Below, piece after piece: positions 9,593-21,430 of a stretch of DNA of 64,000 bases. The notes beneath the pieces were generated by a model. The model had not been told where the DNA came from, did no database searches, and saw only the letters and a list, made by a program, of their open reading frames with translations. The position numbers and the translations under genes are program-made. Origin of the DNA: Sacculina carcini. Taxonomy: Eukaryota > Arthropoda > Thecostraca > Sacculinidae. The stretch is taken from positions 2,352,001 through 2,416,000 of the forward strand of contig OU696570.1 in the NCBI GenBank assembly GCA_916048095.2. Reading direction: 5' to 3'. Within the stretch, counting starts at the first letter, position 1. The number at the start of each line of letters is the position of its first letter.

Positions 9593-10209
9593 CTCTGTCT
9601 TGCAGCTCCCACACTCTGTCTCTGTGTGGCTGTGAGTTGCATTAACCAGTTGTTCATAAATCAGTCGTCAGAAATCCTTCAATCAATGAGGACAGTCAGT
9701 TTCAGCTCTAAAATTGAACGGTTGGAAATACACATGCTATCAACGATGCGTACAAAAACGGAATATGTGCACTGTCAGTTATTGGAAATTAACGTGCCTG
9801 TACTAGCACCTTATAGGACCGGGATATCCCAAATAGTATGCCTTCTAAGATGTCCGCATGACCAAATAAAATTAGCCTACGAATCCTTTCAATATATATC
9901 CTTTCAATATATGTGTGCAGGACAAGTGAATGAAAATTAGAATGATTCGAAATTACATCATTGCAGACAAGTACAAATATTATACTCGATCCAAATAACA
10001 ACTTGATAAAATTAAAAAAAACACAAATAATAATATTATTAAAGCAAATAATATAAACAATAATGCTACTAATAAGCGTTTAGTATATCTACCACACACA
10101 TAATCAATCGAGCTGCGGTGCTTTCGTTTTCATTCATTTGTTAATGTCTTTTTATATTTGTACGAGAAAACCACGTGTCTATTGTTGATTTTACGTATAC
10201 AAACGAAAC
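9593..10209. other. Upstream region of DMXL; no gene or clear promoter motif seen
   Basis: This holds the 5' untranslated region and probably the promoter of DMXL on the minus strand. A duplicated 'cctttcaatatat' lies at about 9,885-9,910. I cannot place a TATA box or transcription start with confidence. Confidence 0.4.
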
Positions 10210-10220
10210 GAAAACGTGGC

Positions 10221-10738
10221 CACTCATACCTTACCCAAGCTCATCTTTTAGAGGAAAGACCACCTCCACAGTGTGAAAGATGCGGTGTTCGCCTAACAGT
10301 GGAACATATCCTGTTGGAATGCGGAAAATACGCTGTGGGCCGCGTACCACTGATTTCGTATTGCGACTCCCGTGCCATCGATTTTAGCATCTCAAACATT
10401 TTAGACTGCACTCAGCTTGACATTATAAAATTGGTATTAAGTCTTCTACAGAAATACGATCTGCTAATGAAAATATAGAATTTGTATAGTGGTCGATATT
10501 TTATTGCTCTTACCATTTGAGCTTCCTTTATTTCTGTTCGGCATATTTATGAAATTTTGCTCGGTTTTTCCTTGGTTTTACCAGCGATTTCCGTTATAAC
10601 TATATCCTTTCCAATCATTTTCTCGAATCCGAAATCCGTCTGAATACCATTGTGGCCCGAAGGAATCACGTTCTGGTTCGTCATTGGAGGGCGTGAAATG
10701 GTCGTGATCGGCCGAAGCGCCAACAACAACAACAACAA
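10221..10738 (+). mobile_element. 5'-truncated I-like non-LTR retrotransposon with target duplication
   Basis: The first 260 bases code for the ORF2 C terminus (HSYLTQAHLL, then PPPQCERCGVRLTVEHILLE with a closing Cys), the same Cys/His finger as in the complete element at 15,042. The 3' UTR ends 'gatcggccgaagcgc' followed by (CAA)n, like the full copy's 'aatcagccgacgcg...' plus (CAA)n. An 11-bp duplication GAAAACGTGGC (10,210-10,220 and 10,739-10,749) brackets it. This is a typical abortive insertion by target-primed reverse transcription. Confidence 0.85.
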
Positions 10739-10931
10739 GAAAACGTGGCAGCATAAGGACGTACTGTTTAGGTAGCCACAAAGACGCAAGAGCGTTTTGC
10801 ATCGCAAGTGAATATTCACGTTGGTATTTGCAATTGGTGTTGTTGGTAGCCATGGCTACGCCAAAAACTGACAACAACGCGCGTTCGTCAGCGATAATCA
10901 AACCCCAGCAAATTGCGTCTGAATTCGCGTA

Positions 10932-11032
10932 GTCTTTATAAAGACCGGTGCGTGCGAGAATTGACAATACAACTTGCCTTTAAAAAGGCAACGGTGCGTG
11001 GAATTCGCTTTACAGTCCGTCCTTAAAAGGAC
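10932..11032. repeat. Three hairpin-bearing tandem units of 43-44 bp
   Basis: Near-perfect palindromes GTCTTTATAAAGAC (10,932), GCCTTTAAAAAGGC (10,976) and GTCCTTAAAAGGAC (11,019) recur every 43-44 bp. The spacers share 'cggtgcgtg...gaatt'. The stems differ but remain paired, so changes on one arm are matched on the other. Confidence 0.8.
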
Positions 11033-11041
11033 GCTTAATTA

Positions 11042-12480
11042 TGTCGTGCAAAACGATGCGAATAGTTTTATCGGCTGCTATATTCGCACGGACACGCAAC
11101 ACAGTAATCACTAGCACAGTAATGACGAGGCAGAACAATCGAGTCGAGCGAACACAAGTCACAAATCAGGCGAGCGAAAACAAGTCGGAAATCGAGGCGC
11201 GATGGGCGATGCACGGTGCCCAACAGCGCAATGCGCGTGCTTAAGTGTGTTTTGGATTTCTGTGAGTATCGGACAATAAGCGCGCTCACCGGAAGTTGTC
11301 CGATACTGGCATAAATCCGCGCTGAGTGGGTCTACTTGAGCGTTGCGCAAAATGTGCTTTTGTCGAGAACATGCAGCACTAGACAACGCTCATATAAACA
11401 TAATACACATATACAATACGCTCATATACACAACGCTCAAATACACATAATGTGCGACAGCGACCATATACAATGACAATGAAAACACACACTATCAATA
11501 CGACCAATGCAGCACACACACATGCAATCTAACACGACGATACACGACACATATCACATGTGTCAATCACACGAATTAACACGCGAAGCAATATGGTTAA
11601 TATTAAAGTCACATTATGATTAAATAATAAACAATCGACACAATCAAGTTCACAATAATATAATAGCAAAAAGGTGTGATATGGCGCCTAGAGTGTTGTC
11701 GCTTCAGATTTTCCGCCTGGTGTCGTAGGTCAGGTAATCATTATGATTTTTAGTGGTATATGCTGTGGAATGTTTCAATTCGAAATTGATTTTACACCGC
11801 GCTTATAGGCGTGAATAAACGGAGCAAACAGCAAGTACAGCGGCAAATTTCGAGCATCACAATTGATGGGTGTTTATGCATGGTTATTGTCAGGTAAATA
11901 AGTATCAACCATTTGCAGATGTATTTGTGAACATCAACAATGATAACAATATCTGAAAATATAGACAAACATTGGTAAGTACAAGACGATTGAAAAGCGA
12001 TAACTAATTCTTGGATTTGAATGTAAATTGAACAAACCAGTGAAAATGTAATTGATAATGCTATAGTGATCCGATGACAATATCAATTACATGCAAATTA
12101 AATCCGGTGAAATACATACATAAACAGATCAACTCGCTAGTTGAGCAGAAAACCAAATATGCATCAGACGCGTCACGTACGCCTAATGAGTAAGTTTATA
12201 CTTCACTAGAGCAGGTGTATTGTCAACGATGACAATTATCAACTGGGAACAACAAAAACATAAAAATGAAACACCTCCAAAGCAACAAATTTAACATGTG
12301 TGAAAGCAGTGGATTTAATACAACCAACAAACAAGCACACAATTATTTATTAATTGTTGATCGCATGAAGTATTAATTGTTTAATAACGGGGAACCCCAA
12401 AGTAACATAATACAATATTAATTAACTTGCCTTGAATGTTGACACTGAGTTAAAATATACATACACAACATGTTGCGACA
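11042..12480 (-). repeat. Probable 3' LTR of the Ty3/gypsy remnant
   Basis: On the minus strand a purine run (AGGGGGGAG, 12,484-12,492) is followed within two bases by TGTCGCAACATG, as a polypurine tract is followed by an LTR start. The other end is placed where the minus strand reads ...CACGACA (11,042), giving TGTCG/CGACA ends and 1,439 bp. No second LTR is available for comparison, so the left boundary is weak. Confidence 0.4.
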
Positions 12481-12552
12481 AACTCCCCCCTATGTGCGCC
12501 ATCAATGTCATTCTTCATATAATTCTGCATCCCCCCATTCGGATGAGAGGGG

Positions 12553-14923
12553 TTACTCGAGTACCCAGTCGCCCGAATTCATCCAAGCCGGTTGCCGCCG
12601 ACTACGTCGTGTGCGCCGAGATGGCGTCGTCCCTTGTGCAGTGCGGCCGGGAGTCGTCTCGCTGGGCTTCGGTGGCTCATGTATTCGACGCTGACCATAC
12701 GCTTGGCGGCGAATGTCAGTGTCATCAGACTTGACCCGGCTCTGCAAGTGTTCCTGTGATGGTTCTGGATCCGGCGTTGAAGGCTCAAGCTCCGTAGTTT
12801 GCGGGAGGAGTTCGTCGACAGGGCCAGACTATGGGTGAGTATTGTACCTCAAATCGGATCTTTCCGCGCTATTAGCGGGCGTCTCGTGGATGAAAGATGG
12901 TGGCGACGAGAGATTGGAGGATGGCGCTGGCATCGTGATGGCAGTTGACACTGGTGTGAATTTGCTTAGATGTCGCCGGTTTCTGATGAGAACTCGTCCG
13001 GAACCATCTACTTTGATGGTGTATTGATCATGTGCGCCGACTTCCGTTATTGTGCCAGTCCTATCCCAGCGTTTGGGGTTCGGCCCGGCACAGTTTTGAA
13101 GGAAGCACCGGTCATCGATCTGAAGTTTAGGAGCTGGTCGCGAGTGGTCGTCGAGAGCTTCCTGGACCTTGTGTATCTAGTACGGAGGCACAGTTCTTTC
13201 ATGGCCCAAGCCTCGCGCCATGACGGGCGTGTATGAGGGCTGGAGTACTTTTCGAGACGGTTCACGGAAGACAGCGAGTCTCTGATCGGTCTGCCAAAAA
13301 TAATCTCTGCGGGTGATATGGCGCAGTCGGGGTCTGGAGTGTTCCTCAACTGTAGCATGGCTTGCAGGAATTTATCACTGTTGAGGGTTCTGTCTGGTCC
13401 AGTGTTCGTTCGGAGAGGGCGCTTTGTGGTTTTAACGGCCGCTTCAGCTCTGCCGTTCGATTGTGCGTTTTGTGGGGACGACACTCGGTGTTTTACACCC
13501 TATTTCGTGAGGAACTGGCGAGTGGCAGTTGCTGTGAACTTAGGTCCTCCGTCGCTCGATAACTCTTCCGGTACACCGAATGTGGCGAACATGGATCGGA
13601 GACAGGCAATGAGGCCTGAAGCTCCGGACGTCGATGAGCCGGGTTTGCAGGACAACACTTTTGACCAGCCCGAAAGTCTATCACCCATGACGAGGTATTG
13701 GTGCCCAGCGAATCGGATATAGTCGGCGTAAATACATTCGAAAGGAGTAGACTGAGGTGCAGTTTCGTTGGCTGGTAAAAGCGGGAGCGAGATTGCATTT
13801 TGGTTGCATGCGGTGCAGGATGCTCGGGTGGCATGTATGTCCGCTGTGATCCCCGGCCATAACACTGTGGCACAGGCGCGGGCTTCCATTTGGGACGTGC
13901 CTTGGTGAGCTGCGTGAAGTATGGATAGTACAGCTTTTCGCAAGGAGCCAGGCACAACTACGCGGTTTTGGTAGAGGACAACTCCATCTGCGACCGACAG
14001 CGATTCACGGTATCTCCAGAATGAAGATGTATGTGGTGAGGTCCTCGCAGAGTCCGGTAAGTCATTGTGGATAGCGTCTACCAGAGCGCCTAAAGACAGA
14101 TCCTTTCGGGTTTCTTCGACTATACATGGCAATGAGATGATGTCGGATGTTTGGTTCTGAACAGCTGCAATATGGACTGGACTGTTGTCTACACTGGAAT
14201 CTACAATAGCAGAGGACGGAGAGGGTCTGCGAGACGTTGCATCAGCAGCCGTATTTGAGAGTCCTGGCATGCGCATGATACTGAATTGCCAAGGCAGCGT
14301 TCGCTGCTTCAGACGAAATAATCGGGTATTTGCAATCTCGTCCAAAGTTCTGTCACCTAGAATTTTCATCAAGGGCTTATGGTCTGTCACTACTAGCAGG
14401 TTGTGGCAGCCCTGAGTGAAGAATCGTGTCTGCTCCAACCCCCAAGCTACGGCGAGAGTCTCGCCTTCCACGGGGGCGTACCAAGACTCGGCGCTGGAGA
14501 GGAACCTAGAGCCAGCCAGAACGATTTGCCAATCATCTGAGCAGCAATCAGGGATGCGGGATTTACAGCTGCAGTGTTTTTGGAGAAGAAAATAACCAAC
14601 ACCCCTGTTGGACCAATCTGGCCTGAGACACGTGGGTTTTGACAAATCGAAAATCTTCACACCGGATTTGATCGAGGAGATGATCGCTGCCTTAGAGGCT
14701 TGGAAAGCGACGTCTAGCTCTGTGTTCGAGTAGAACTTGTGTTTGGGGCTCAGGACTTTGCGGAACGGAGCCATTATATCACGTAGTTGCGCATAGTTGG
14801 AGACCTGATTCACTAGGCCAAACCAACTGCGGATGTCGGTGATGGAAACCGACGTGTGAAGGTCGCGGATGGCATCGGTGTACTTCGCCAGAGGTTCGAT
14901 CGACGTTTCTGTGATGAGAGCTC
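12553..14923 (-). pseudogene. Ty3/gypsy pol fragment (RT end, RNase H, integrase), broken
   Basis: Minus-strand coding sequence starts inside the reverse transcriptase thumb (TDIRSWFGLVNQVSNYAQLR). RNase H follows, with acidic residues in RPDWSNRGVGYF, GETLAVAWGLE, VVTDHKPL and NTAADATSRR. The integrase has an HHCC finger (LHAAHQG...CTACNQN) and a D-D-E core (YADYIRF, SSDGGPKF, NGRAEAAVK). It closes with an Arg-rich tail ending GDWVLE at 12,553. Damage: it is 5'-truncated near 14,923, has TAG at 13,500-13,502 where this family usually has Trp (FLTK-stop-GVKH), and has a one-base shift near 13,175. Gag, protease and the catalytic RT block are missing. An old, inactive copy. Confidence 0.85.
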
Positions 14924-15218
14924 AAGATCTACGTGTCACTCGAAAAAGTAACATAACATAGGTACGCTTAATCACTAGACCCAAATACATAGTTACGGCG
15001 CTAATGCCGCTTCTGTGACAAGTCATGTTATTATTTACAATTTATCAGTCTTGTGTGTGCAGTATTTCTGGCAGCATTGTGTTGACGACTGACTGACTTG
15101 ACGGGACTTATCTAGTACTTGCGATCGTTTTCCTTTTTTGTAGTTTTTTTCCTAATTTTCCTGGTTTATTGGTGTTTTTGTGTTTTTTTTAGGGAGCGGT
15201 GACCCGCATGGTCGGTCC

Positions 15219-16514
15219 ATGACCCGACCAGGCGTGGCGGAGGCGCCGGGTCCTCCCGGGACCCGGAAACGGCGCAAAAGACATAGAGGCGGGAAGGCCA
15301 GCTCTTCGGATCGTCACTCGGAGGTTTCTTGTCCGAGTGATTATTCCCGGACCACTGACACGGCAACGAAAAAGGATACGACGGCGACTAAATCTAATGG
15401 GGAATTGACTATTGGCAAGGAAAACGGAAATGTTTCACCAACCACTTCAGATCTGAGCAATAGGTATTTGGATCCCAACGGCTCATTTGTGATGATTAGA
15501 TCCAAAAACGAGAATTTTTCATTCAGGCGAATTGGACCTTTCTGGCCGTGTGCACAATTGGAGTGTTCTTTCGGAAAAGTCAAGTTTGAGTGCCAGACTC
15601 CGTTTGATGGTTGTTTTATGGTGAAAACAAAGAACGCCAAGCAAACGTTGAGGCTGCTGAAATGTACAGAATTTTTTCACCAACCCGTTACAGTGACCAC
15701 CGACAGTGTCCGCAACTCGTCGAAAGGAGTTGTCTTTGCTCCTGAGCTGCGAGACTTGTCGGAAGAAGACATTTGCAAGGGACTCAGTGCCGAGGGGGTG
15801 AGTGGTGTGCGTCGTGTGACTGCGTTCCGCGACGGTCAACGACGACCAACACCGCTGCTCATCATCACTTTCAACCCATCAACTCGACCAGCAGAAATAT
15901 TTGCTGGCTACCTGAAGTACGATGTGCGCGTGTTCATTCAGAACCCATTTCGCTGCTTCAGGTGCCAGCGATATGGACACGGTGCGCGCAATTGTCGTGG
16001 TGAGGTGCTGTGTGCGCGGTGCGGCGAGCGCGACCACGGTGAAGAGCCGTGTAGCGTCCCCTGTCGCTGTCTGCACTGCCGCAGCACCGAGCACTCCGCC
16101 GGACACAGCAGCTGCCCTGTGCGGCAAAAGGAAAAGGAGATATGTGCGATTCAGGCCAACCAAGGCATCTCTTTCGTTGAAGCCCGCAAACTGTACGAGA
16201 GACAGTGCCCCCCGAGGCAGCTCTCGTACGCGGTGACTGCCAAGCAGCCAACACAGTGTGTCTCAGTGGGTGTGCAGACTGACACCATCCCGCAGCTGCC
16301 CCCTCTGATGCGAATACCACCACTGCAGAAACAAACAAACACAAACAAACACCAGTCAGTATGCACCACACAAACTCAGACTCCACCAGCACTGAAAAAT
16401 TTCAAAACACGACCACAACAGTGTCACCAAAAATACCGGCTCAGGCGAGTTCTTCGCGAACCGCCACATGTCCCGCGGACCACACCTACAGTGGGCCAAA
16501 AAAGACGGCGTTGA
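15219..16514 (+). CDS. I-like ORF1: Gag-like RNA-binding protein with CCHC zinc knuckles
   Basis: About 431 residues from the ATG at 15,219; an upstream GTG in frame is not needed. The N terminus is basic and low in complexity. The middle (about residues 90-230) is a globular part. Residues about 246-305 hold three Cys/His knuckles: CFRCQRYGHGARNC and CARCGERDHGEEPC are perfect C-X2-C-X4-H-X4-C, and CLHCRSTEHSAGHSSC is a variant. The C terminus is polar, rich in Gln, Thr and Pro, and ends KRRR. ORF1 proteins of this type bind element RNA and form the ribonucleoprotein used in retrotransposition. The reading frame is intact. ORF2 begins 154 nt downstream. Confidence 0.88.
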   Translation: MTRPGVAEAPGPPGTRKRRKRHRGGKASSSDRHSEVSCPSDYSRTTDTATKKDTTATKSNGELTIGKENGNVSPTTSDLSNRYLDPNGSFVMIRSKNENFSFRRIGPFWPCAQLECSFGKVKFECQTPFDGCFMVKTKNAKQTLRLLKCTEFFHQPVTVTTDSVRNSSKGVVFAPELRDLSEEDICKGLSAEGVSGVRRVTAFRDGQRRPTPLLIITFNPSTRPAEIFAGYLKYDVRVFIQNPFRCFRCQRYGHGARNCRGEVLCARCGERDHGEEPCSVPCRCLHCRSTEHSAGHSSCPVRQKEKEICAIQANQGISFVEARKLYERQCPPRQLSYAVTAKQPTQCVSVGVQTDTIPQLPPLMRIPPLQKQTNTNKHQSVCTTQTQTPPALKNFKTRPQQCHQKYRLRRVLREPPHVPRTTPTVGQKRRR

Positions 16515-16668
16515 AGCGGACGCCGCGCCGACGATCGAAGTCGGCCACCCTGTCATCGACATCGTCGATGTGCCCCCCGATAACCCGGGGAGTGCCGACA
16601 CTGCTGACGTTTCTCCGGATGGCCCGGGGAACGTCAGCACATAGCTTTAATTTTTATTTGTATTTATC

Positions 16669-19600
16669 ATGGCGACCGAGTGCAAAAGTCTTTTTCTGCT
16701 GCAATGGAACTGTCGTGGGCTTTTATCAAAATGGGCTGAGTGTGAACAATTATTTTATCATCGCTCACCCAGTATCATCGCCCTTCAAGAAACGTGGTTC
16801 CACCCCACAGATCAGCACAATCTCTCCTTGAGAGGATATTGTTTGTATAGAAACGATTATGTGGGTACAGGACGGCGCAGAGGCGGTGCTGCCCTCTATA
16901 ATAAAAACAGCATTCCGCAGAAAGCTCTTGCCGTGCAGCAGAGTGATGACATCCAAATAGTGGCGTGTACCCTCTTCATTAATCAGTGTTTTTTTAGATA
17001 TTTTTTGCTTGTACTCACCGCCACATGTCTCACCTTATTCACTCGATCGTCTTTTAAACAATATCATTTTTAGTTCACAGCACAAAGTTTTAATTGTTGG
17101 TGATTTTAACGCGCACAGTTCATTATGGGGCAGTTGTCGGACGTCAGACAAGGGTCGATTGATAGAGCGTTTTATGGCGTATAATAATTTTGTTTCAATG
17201 AATGATGGGTCGCCGACACACTATGACATATCTACCGGACATTCATCGGCCATAGACCTGACATTGTGCTCACCTGAGGTTGCCAGTTGGTTTGGCTGGT
17301 CGACAGATACTGATCTGAGATCGTCAGACCACTATCCAGTGTACCTGTCAGCACCTCAGCGTGCTAGCCCAGCACAGTGGATCCCAGGATGGAACCTGAA
17401 GCGAGCCAACTGGACTCTTTTTAGTCAGTGCTGCACGTGGGATCAGTCAGATGAGAATGAAAATGTGCACCATCCACACCATAAAATAAACATGGCTCTC
17501 CAGCGGGCAGCTACGCTATCTATGCCGTATAAATCGCTCCCGCCCAAAAAAAGTCCAGTGCCCTGGTTCACGAACGAATGCCGCCAAGCGCTGGCTCGTA
17601 GGAAGAGGGCATTGAGACAACACAAACGCCTCAACACTGTCGACTCAAAAATTTTATTCTGTAGGGAACGTGCGCGCGTTAGGAAAACTATCAGAAATGC
17701 CAAAATTTTCTCCTGGCAAAACTTCCTTAGATCGTTTAACTCCTCTACATCAATTACTGAAATATGGCAGGGTATAAGAAGGTTGAACGGCAAGCAGATC
17801 GCTAGACCACTACCGATACTGAGTGTCAACGTGGGAGAGCCGAAAGCGGTGGCAAATGCGCTGGCTCTCCATTTCGAGAAAATCACCGCAGCCGACACCA
17901 GTGACGTCTCGGGTGGTCAAGCTATGCCCCGTCTCACACTGCCATCTTCAGCCTTCGAAACTCCATATCAACTGGCATATAATAACACTTTCACCAAGCA
18001 TGAACTCACCAGTGTAATAGCCAAGTCCGGGCACACATCAGTTGGCCCAGACAATATTCACTACGCATTTTTAAAACATGCTCCATCAGATTTTATCAAC
18101 CGTATTTTATCATTTTTTAATCTCATCTGGACCTCACAGATATTTCCACCTTCCTGGAAAGAGAGTATCATTTCGCCAATCCTCAAAAGAGATAAACCAA
18201 AGAATACCTCTGCGTCATATAGACCAATCACACTCACAAGTTGCTTGGGCAAAACGATGGAGCGCATGGTGGCACATAGGCTCTCGTACCTGATGGAAAC
18301 CCATCATATCATCGATGAGCACCAGAGTGCATTTCGCCCTGGTTGTGCCGCCATTGACCAAATTGTGCGTCTCGAAAACGACATCAGGCTGGGTTTTGGG
18401 GCCAGACAGTGCACACTGGTCGTGTATCTGGACATCACCAATGCCTACGACAGTGTTTCCCCAGATATTTTGCTCCACAAACTTCATCATATGGGTTTCA
18501 GAGGCCAATTGGCACAATATATTAGAAATTTTATCACAGGTACCAGGTGGTTTCAGGTGAGGCTGGGCAGTGTCCTGTCTGACTGGCATGCGTCAGCAAA
18601 GGGCCTGCCTCAGGGCAGCTGCTTATCTCCTCTTTTATTTAATTTAATGATTAATGACATGTTTGATCGCATACCGACTGGAGTCTCGTATTCGCTTTAT
18701 GCTGATGACTGTGCTATATGGGTCCGAGGTGGTGACGTGTATTCAATTATGCAAGAAGCTTTAAACGGTCTGACACAATGGGCGAACACAAATGGTCTCA
18801 GGTTTTCTGGAAGGAAGTCTGCCGCCGTAATGTATGCGATTGATAGTTTTCAAGAGGGTCCCATGCTTACAGTGGCAGACGAAGAAATTCCTTATCAACA
18901 GTCGCATAAATTCCTCGGAGTTATTCTTGATAAGAGACTCAATATGCGGCAACATGTGAGCCATTTGAAGACACAATGCGCGAAGAGACTTAATATAATG
19001 CGTGTTATCGCGGGCGGAACGCGGTACGCGGGCGGAAGTACGTCGGTGCTCCAGAGCATATACAAAATCCTCGTTTTGCCGGTCATTGACTACGGTGCGC
19101 AGGTCTACTCAGCGGCGAGTCCGTCAGTTCTACAGCAGCTAGAGACCGTCCAGAACGAAGGTCTCAGAATCATTTCTGGGGCTTTCAGATCATCACCGGT
19201 CGGAGCTTTACGTGCATACACTGGTATCCCCGCTCTTAAAGTGAGGAGAAATAAAACTATCCTGAGGTACGCTTTTAAAATTCTCATTAGAAAGGGTCAT
19301 TTTATCCGTCGAATTTTAAATTTTCATCCAATGCCATCTCATCAGCGCAGTCGGCGACATCGTGTATTTGCATCCACATTTTCGAGGCGAGCTTTAGCAA
19401 AATCGATTGAGATTAACGTTCCGATACCGAGTGAAAATCAAACTGAGGTACTCCGTCCTCCTGCACCATGGGTCACACACATTCCCGTGACAACGTGCCT
19501 ATGTCATGAGAAATTGGGCGTACTCACAGACCTCGAAGTTCGTGATAGGTTCGCCGAGTTTTATCACCAAAACAAGGACTGGGTACACGTTTACACTGAC

Positions 19601-20437
19601 GGGTCGAAGTGGCAAGACAGAGTAGGATGCGCGGTCATAGTGAAAAACGTGCCACCTGAGCACCAGCAAACTTTTCGCTATCGCCTGCCGTCCTACACCA
19701 CTGTGTTTCACGCGGAACTGTATGCCATCTACAAAGCAGTTGAGTTTCCGAGCTTTCAACATTACCCAAAGTTTTTCATCATATCAGATTCTAAGGCGGC
19801 ACTTCAACATGTATCCAATGATTCATCACTCGATTTTATTCACCATCGAATTTTAGACCTATATAGACAAATTGTGACGAGCGGCAAATCCTGTGTTTTT
19901 ATGTGGGTGCCAGCTCACCGAGGAATCACTGGCAACGAATTAGCGGATGCAGAGGCTGAATGCGCTCTCGAGGAGATCACCATACAAAACTATCCTTTAA
20001 ATAAGTCGATTACAGATGCCATCGTGGATAACCATATTCGGCAATTTGTCAAGACCCGCTGGCAGCAAGAACGGCATCAATACAAACTGGGCGAGGTCAC
20101 CGATGACGTTGGTCCCTGGTCAGTGACAGCTGTTCTACCACGGATAATAGAGGTATTACTGGCCAGACTGCGCATAGGCCACTCACGGTTGACTCACGGG
20201 TTTTTAATGGAAAGTACTCCACCGCCTCACTGTTCTCGATGTAATGCCGTTTTAACTATCGACCATATACTTTTAGATTGCATTTGCTATGCCGAGAGTC
20301 GTAAGCCATTGCGCGAATACTGCCTCAATAAGAATATGTCATGGAATAGGGCGAGTTTGCTGAGCAGTAGCGATCCGCATTTGACCAAACATTTGGTTGA
20401 ATACGTCTTTGTGACCGGTTTTGCCGAGGAACTGTGA
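16669..20437 (+). pseudogene. I-like ORF2: AP endonuclease, reverse transcriptase, RNase H; one frameshift
   Basis: About 1,255 codons. The endonuclease has LQWNCRGLLSK, ALQETW, IVGDFNAHSSLWGS and SSDHYPV. RT motifs are SYRPITLTSCLGKTMERMVA, VVYLDITNAYDS, GLPQGSCLSPLLFN and YSLYADDC (near residue 677). RNase H has VYTDGSKW, FHAELYAIYKA, IISDSKAAL and WVPAHRGITGNELADAEA. A C-terminal finger CSRCNAVLTIDHILLDC follows. The first 110 or so codons (from 16,669) are in one frame and the rest in another. The switch falls in the T-runs at 16,988-17,006, where a single extra T accounts for it. All catalytic residues are present, so this is either a very recent mutation or a homopolymer sequencing error. 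Confidence 0.9.
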
Positions 20438-20618
20438 TGTGCTTTAAATCATTTGCCTTTTATATCCTAGTCATTTCCACTCATATTTTATCCTTTTTTA
20501 AATCTTGACGATTGACATTTAACGACGATGTGACGCTCTAGAGACTATTATAGAGCAAAGTGGTCGGAATCAGCCGACGCGCTATACCAACAACAACAAC
20601 AACAACATTATTTACAAT

Positions 20619-21430
20619 GTAGCGATTGTTACGCACCCAAGACACTATACACATGCAGACAAACATACATACACACTCGCATACACACACACCGCACGCG
20701 CCTTACGTAGGTACCGCCGGTAATCAGCTGGCGTCATCGTCACTTCGACCAATCACCGAGCAGAACCCGGTCACACCACATATGTTAGGAATATCGTTCT
20801 GGCGAAAAGCAGGCAAATAAACAGTGCAAAACAGTACAATTTTTCGCGGTGGTTTTTCGTGCTGGTTGTATCGTTATCGTCGTTATCAATTTATCGTTCG
20901 TGCTGGTTTTATCGTTATTGTCGTTTAATTTGTAATAGCGTGTTGTCACTTGCTGCAGATGTACGCTTTTTAATTGTTTACCACACCCAGATCAACTTCT
21001 GAAAAAGCCTGACGAAACACATGCAAACACATGCACAAATGCAATGTTTTACAGTAAGCATTATTGTGTTTTCATCATCATCATCATATATTTGCCAAGC
21101 CCAACATAACACAAACATTCACTCACAAAATACCTGATAATTTGCAATGTTAGGATGGCTTCAACTTCATTGTGCTGCGTTTGCAGTAGGCGAGGGACTG
21201 GTTGATGGCGCTTTAAATTGTTTTCATTCAGCTTCACAACCTGTGCTTTTCTGTCGATCTTTTCTTGGTTATATTTCATATTTCTTGGTTTCTTGGTTGT
21301 CGTTGTCTCTTCTAGTGTCTTTTCTCACGGTGATGACTGAACCTTTTCTCATAACTGTCCTCTTGCTCTTCACACCGTCTTTCAGGAGTTGGCCGAACTT
21401 TTGACGCACCAAACTTACACGGCCGCCCCA
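20619..21430. other. No gene seen; short tandem duplication
   Basis: Former flank of the I-like insertion. A 41-bp duplication 'cgtgctggtt(g/t)tatcgttat' lies at about 20,858-20,940. (CA)-rich sequence occurs at 20,665-20,700. Confidence 0.45.

Larger units (their letters stand above)
15042..20606 (+). mobile_element. Complete I-like non-LTR retrotransposon, 5.56 kb, with 12-bp target duplication
   Basis: A perfect duplication ATTATTTACAAT lies at 15,030-15,041 and 20,607-20,618. Between them are a 5' UTR of about 180 bp, ORF1, ORF2, a 170-bp 3' UTR and a (CAA)n tail at about 20,588-20,606. The layout (CCHC Gag-like ORF1; endonuclease, RT and RNase H in ORF2; short tandem tail instead of poly-A) is that of the I superfamily. 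It lies just upstream of the gypsy remnant in that element's own direction. The only visible lesion is one frameshift in ORF2, so it is young. Confidence 0.92.

Noticed and set aside
21000-21030. Another hammerhead-like remnant ('ctgaaaaagcctgacgaaac')
   Set aside because: It lacks the stem I partner and the full core; too short to claim.
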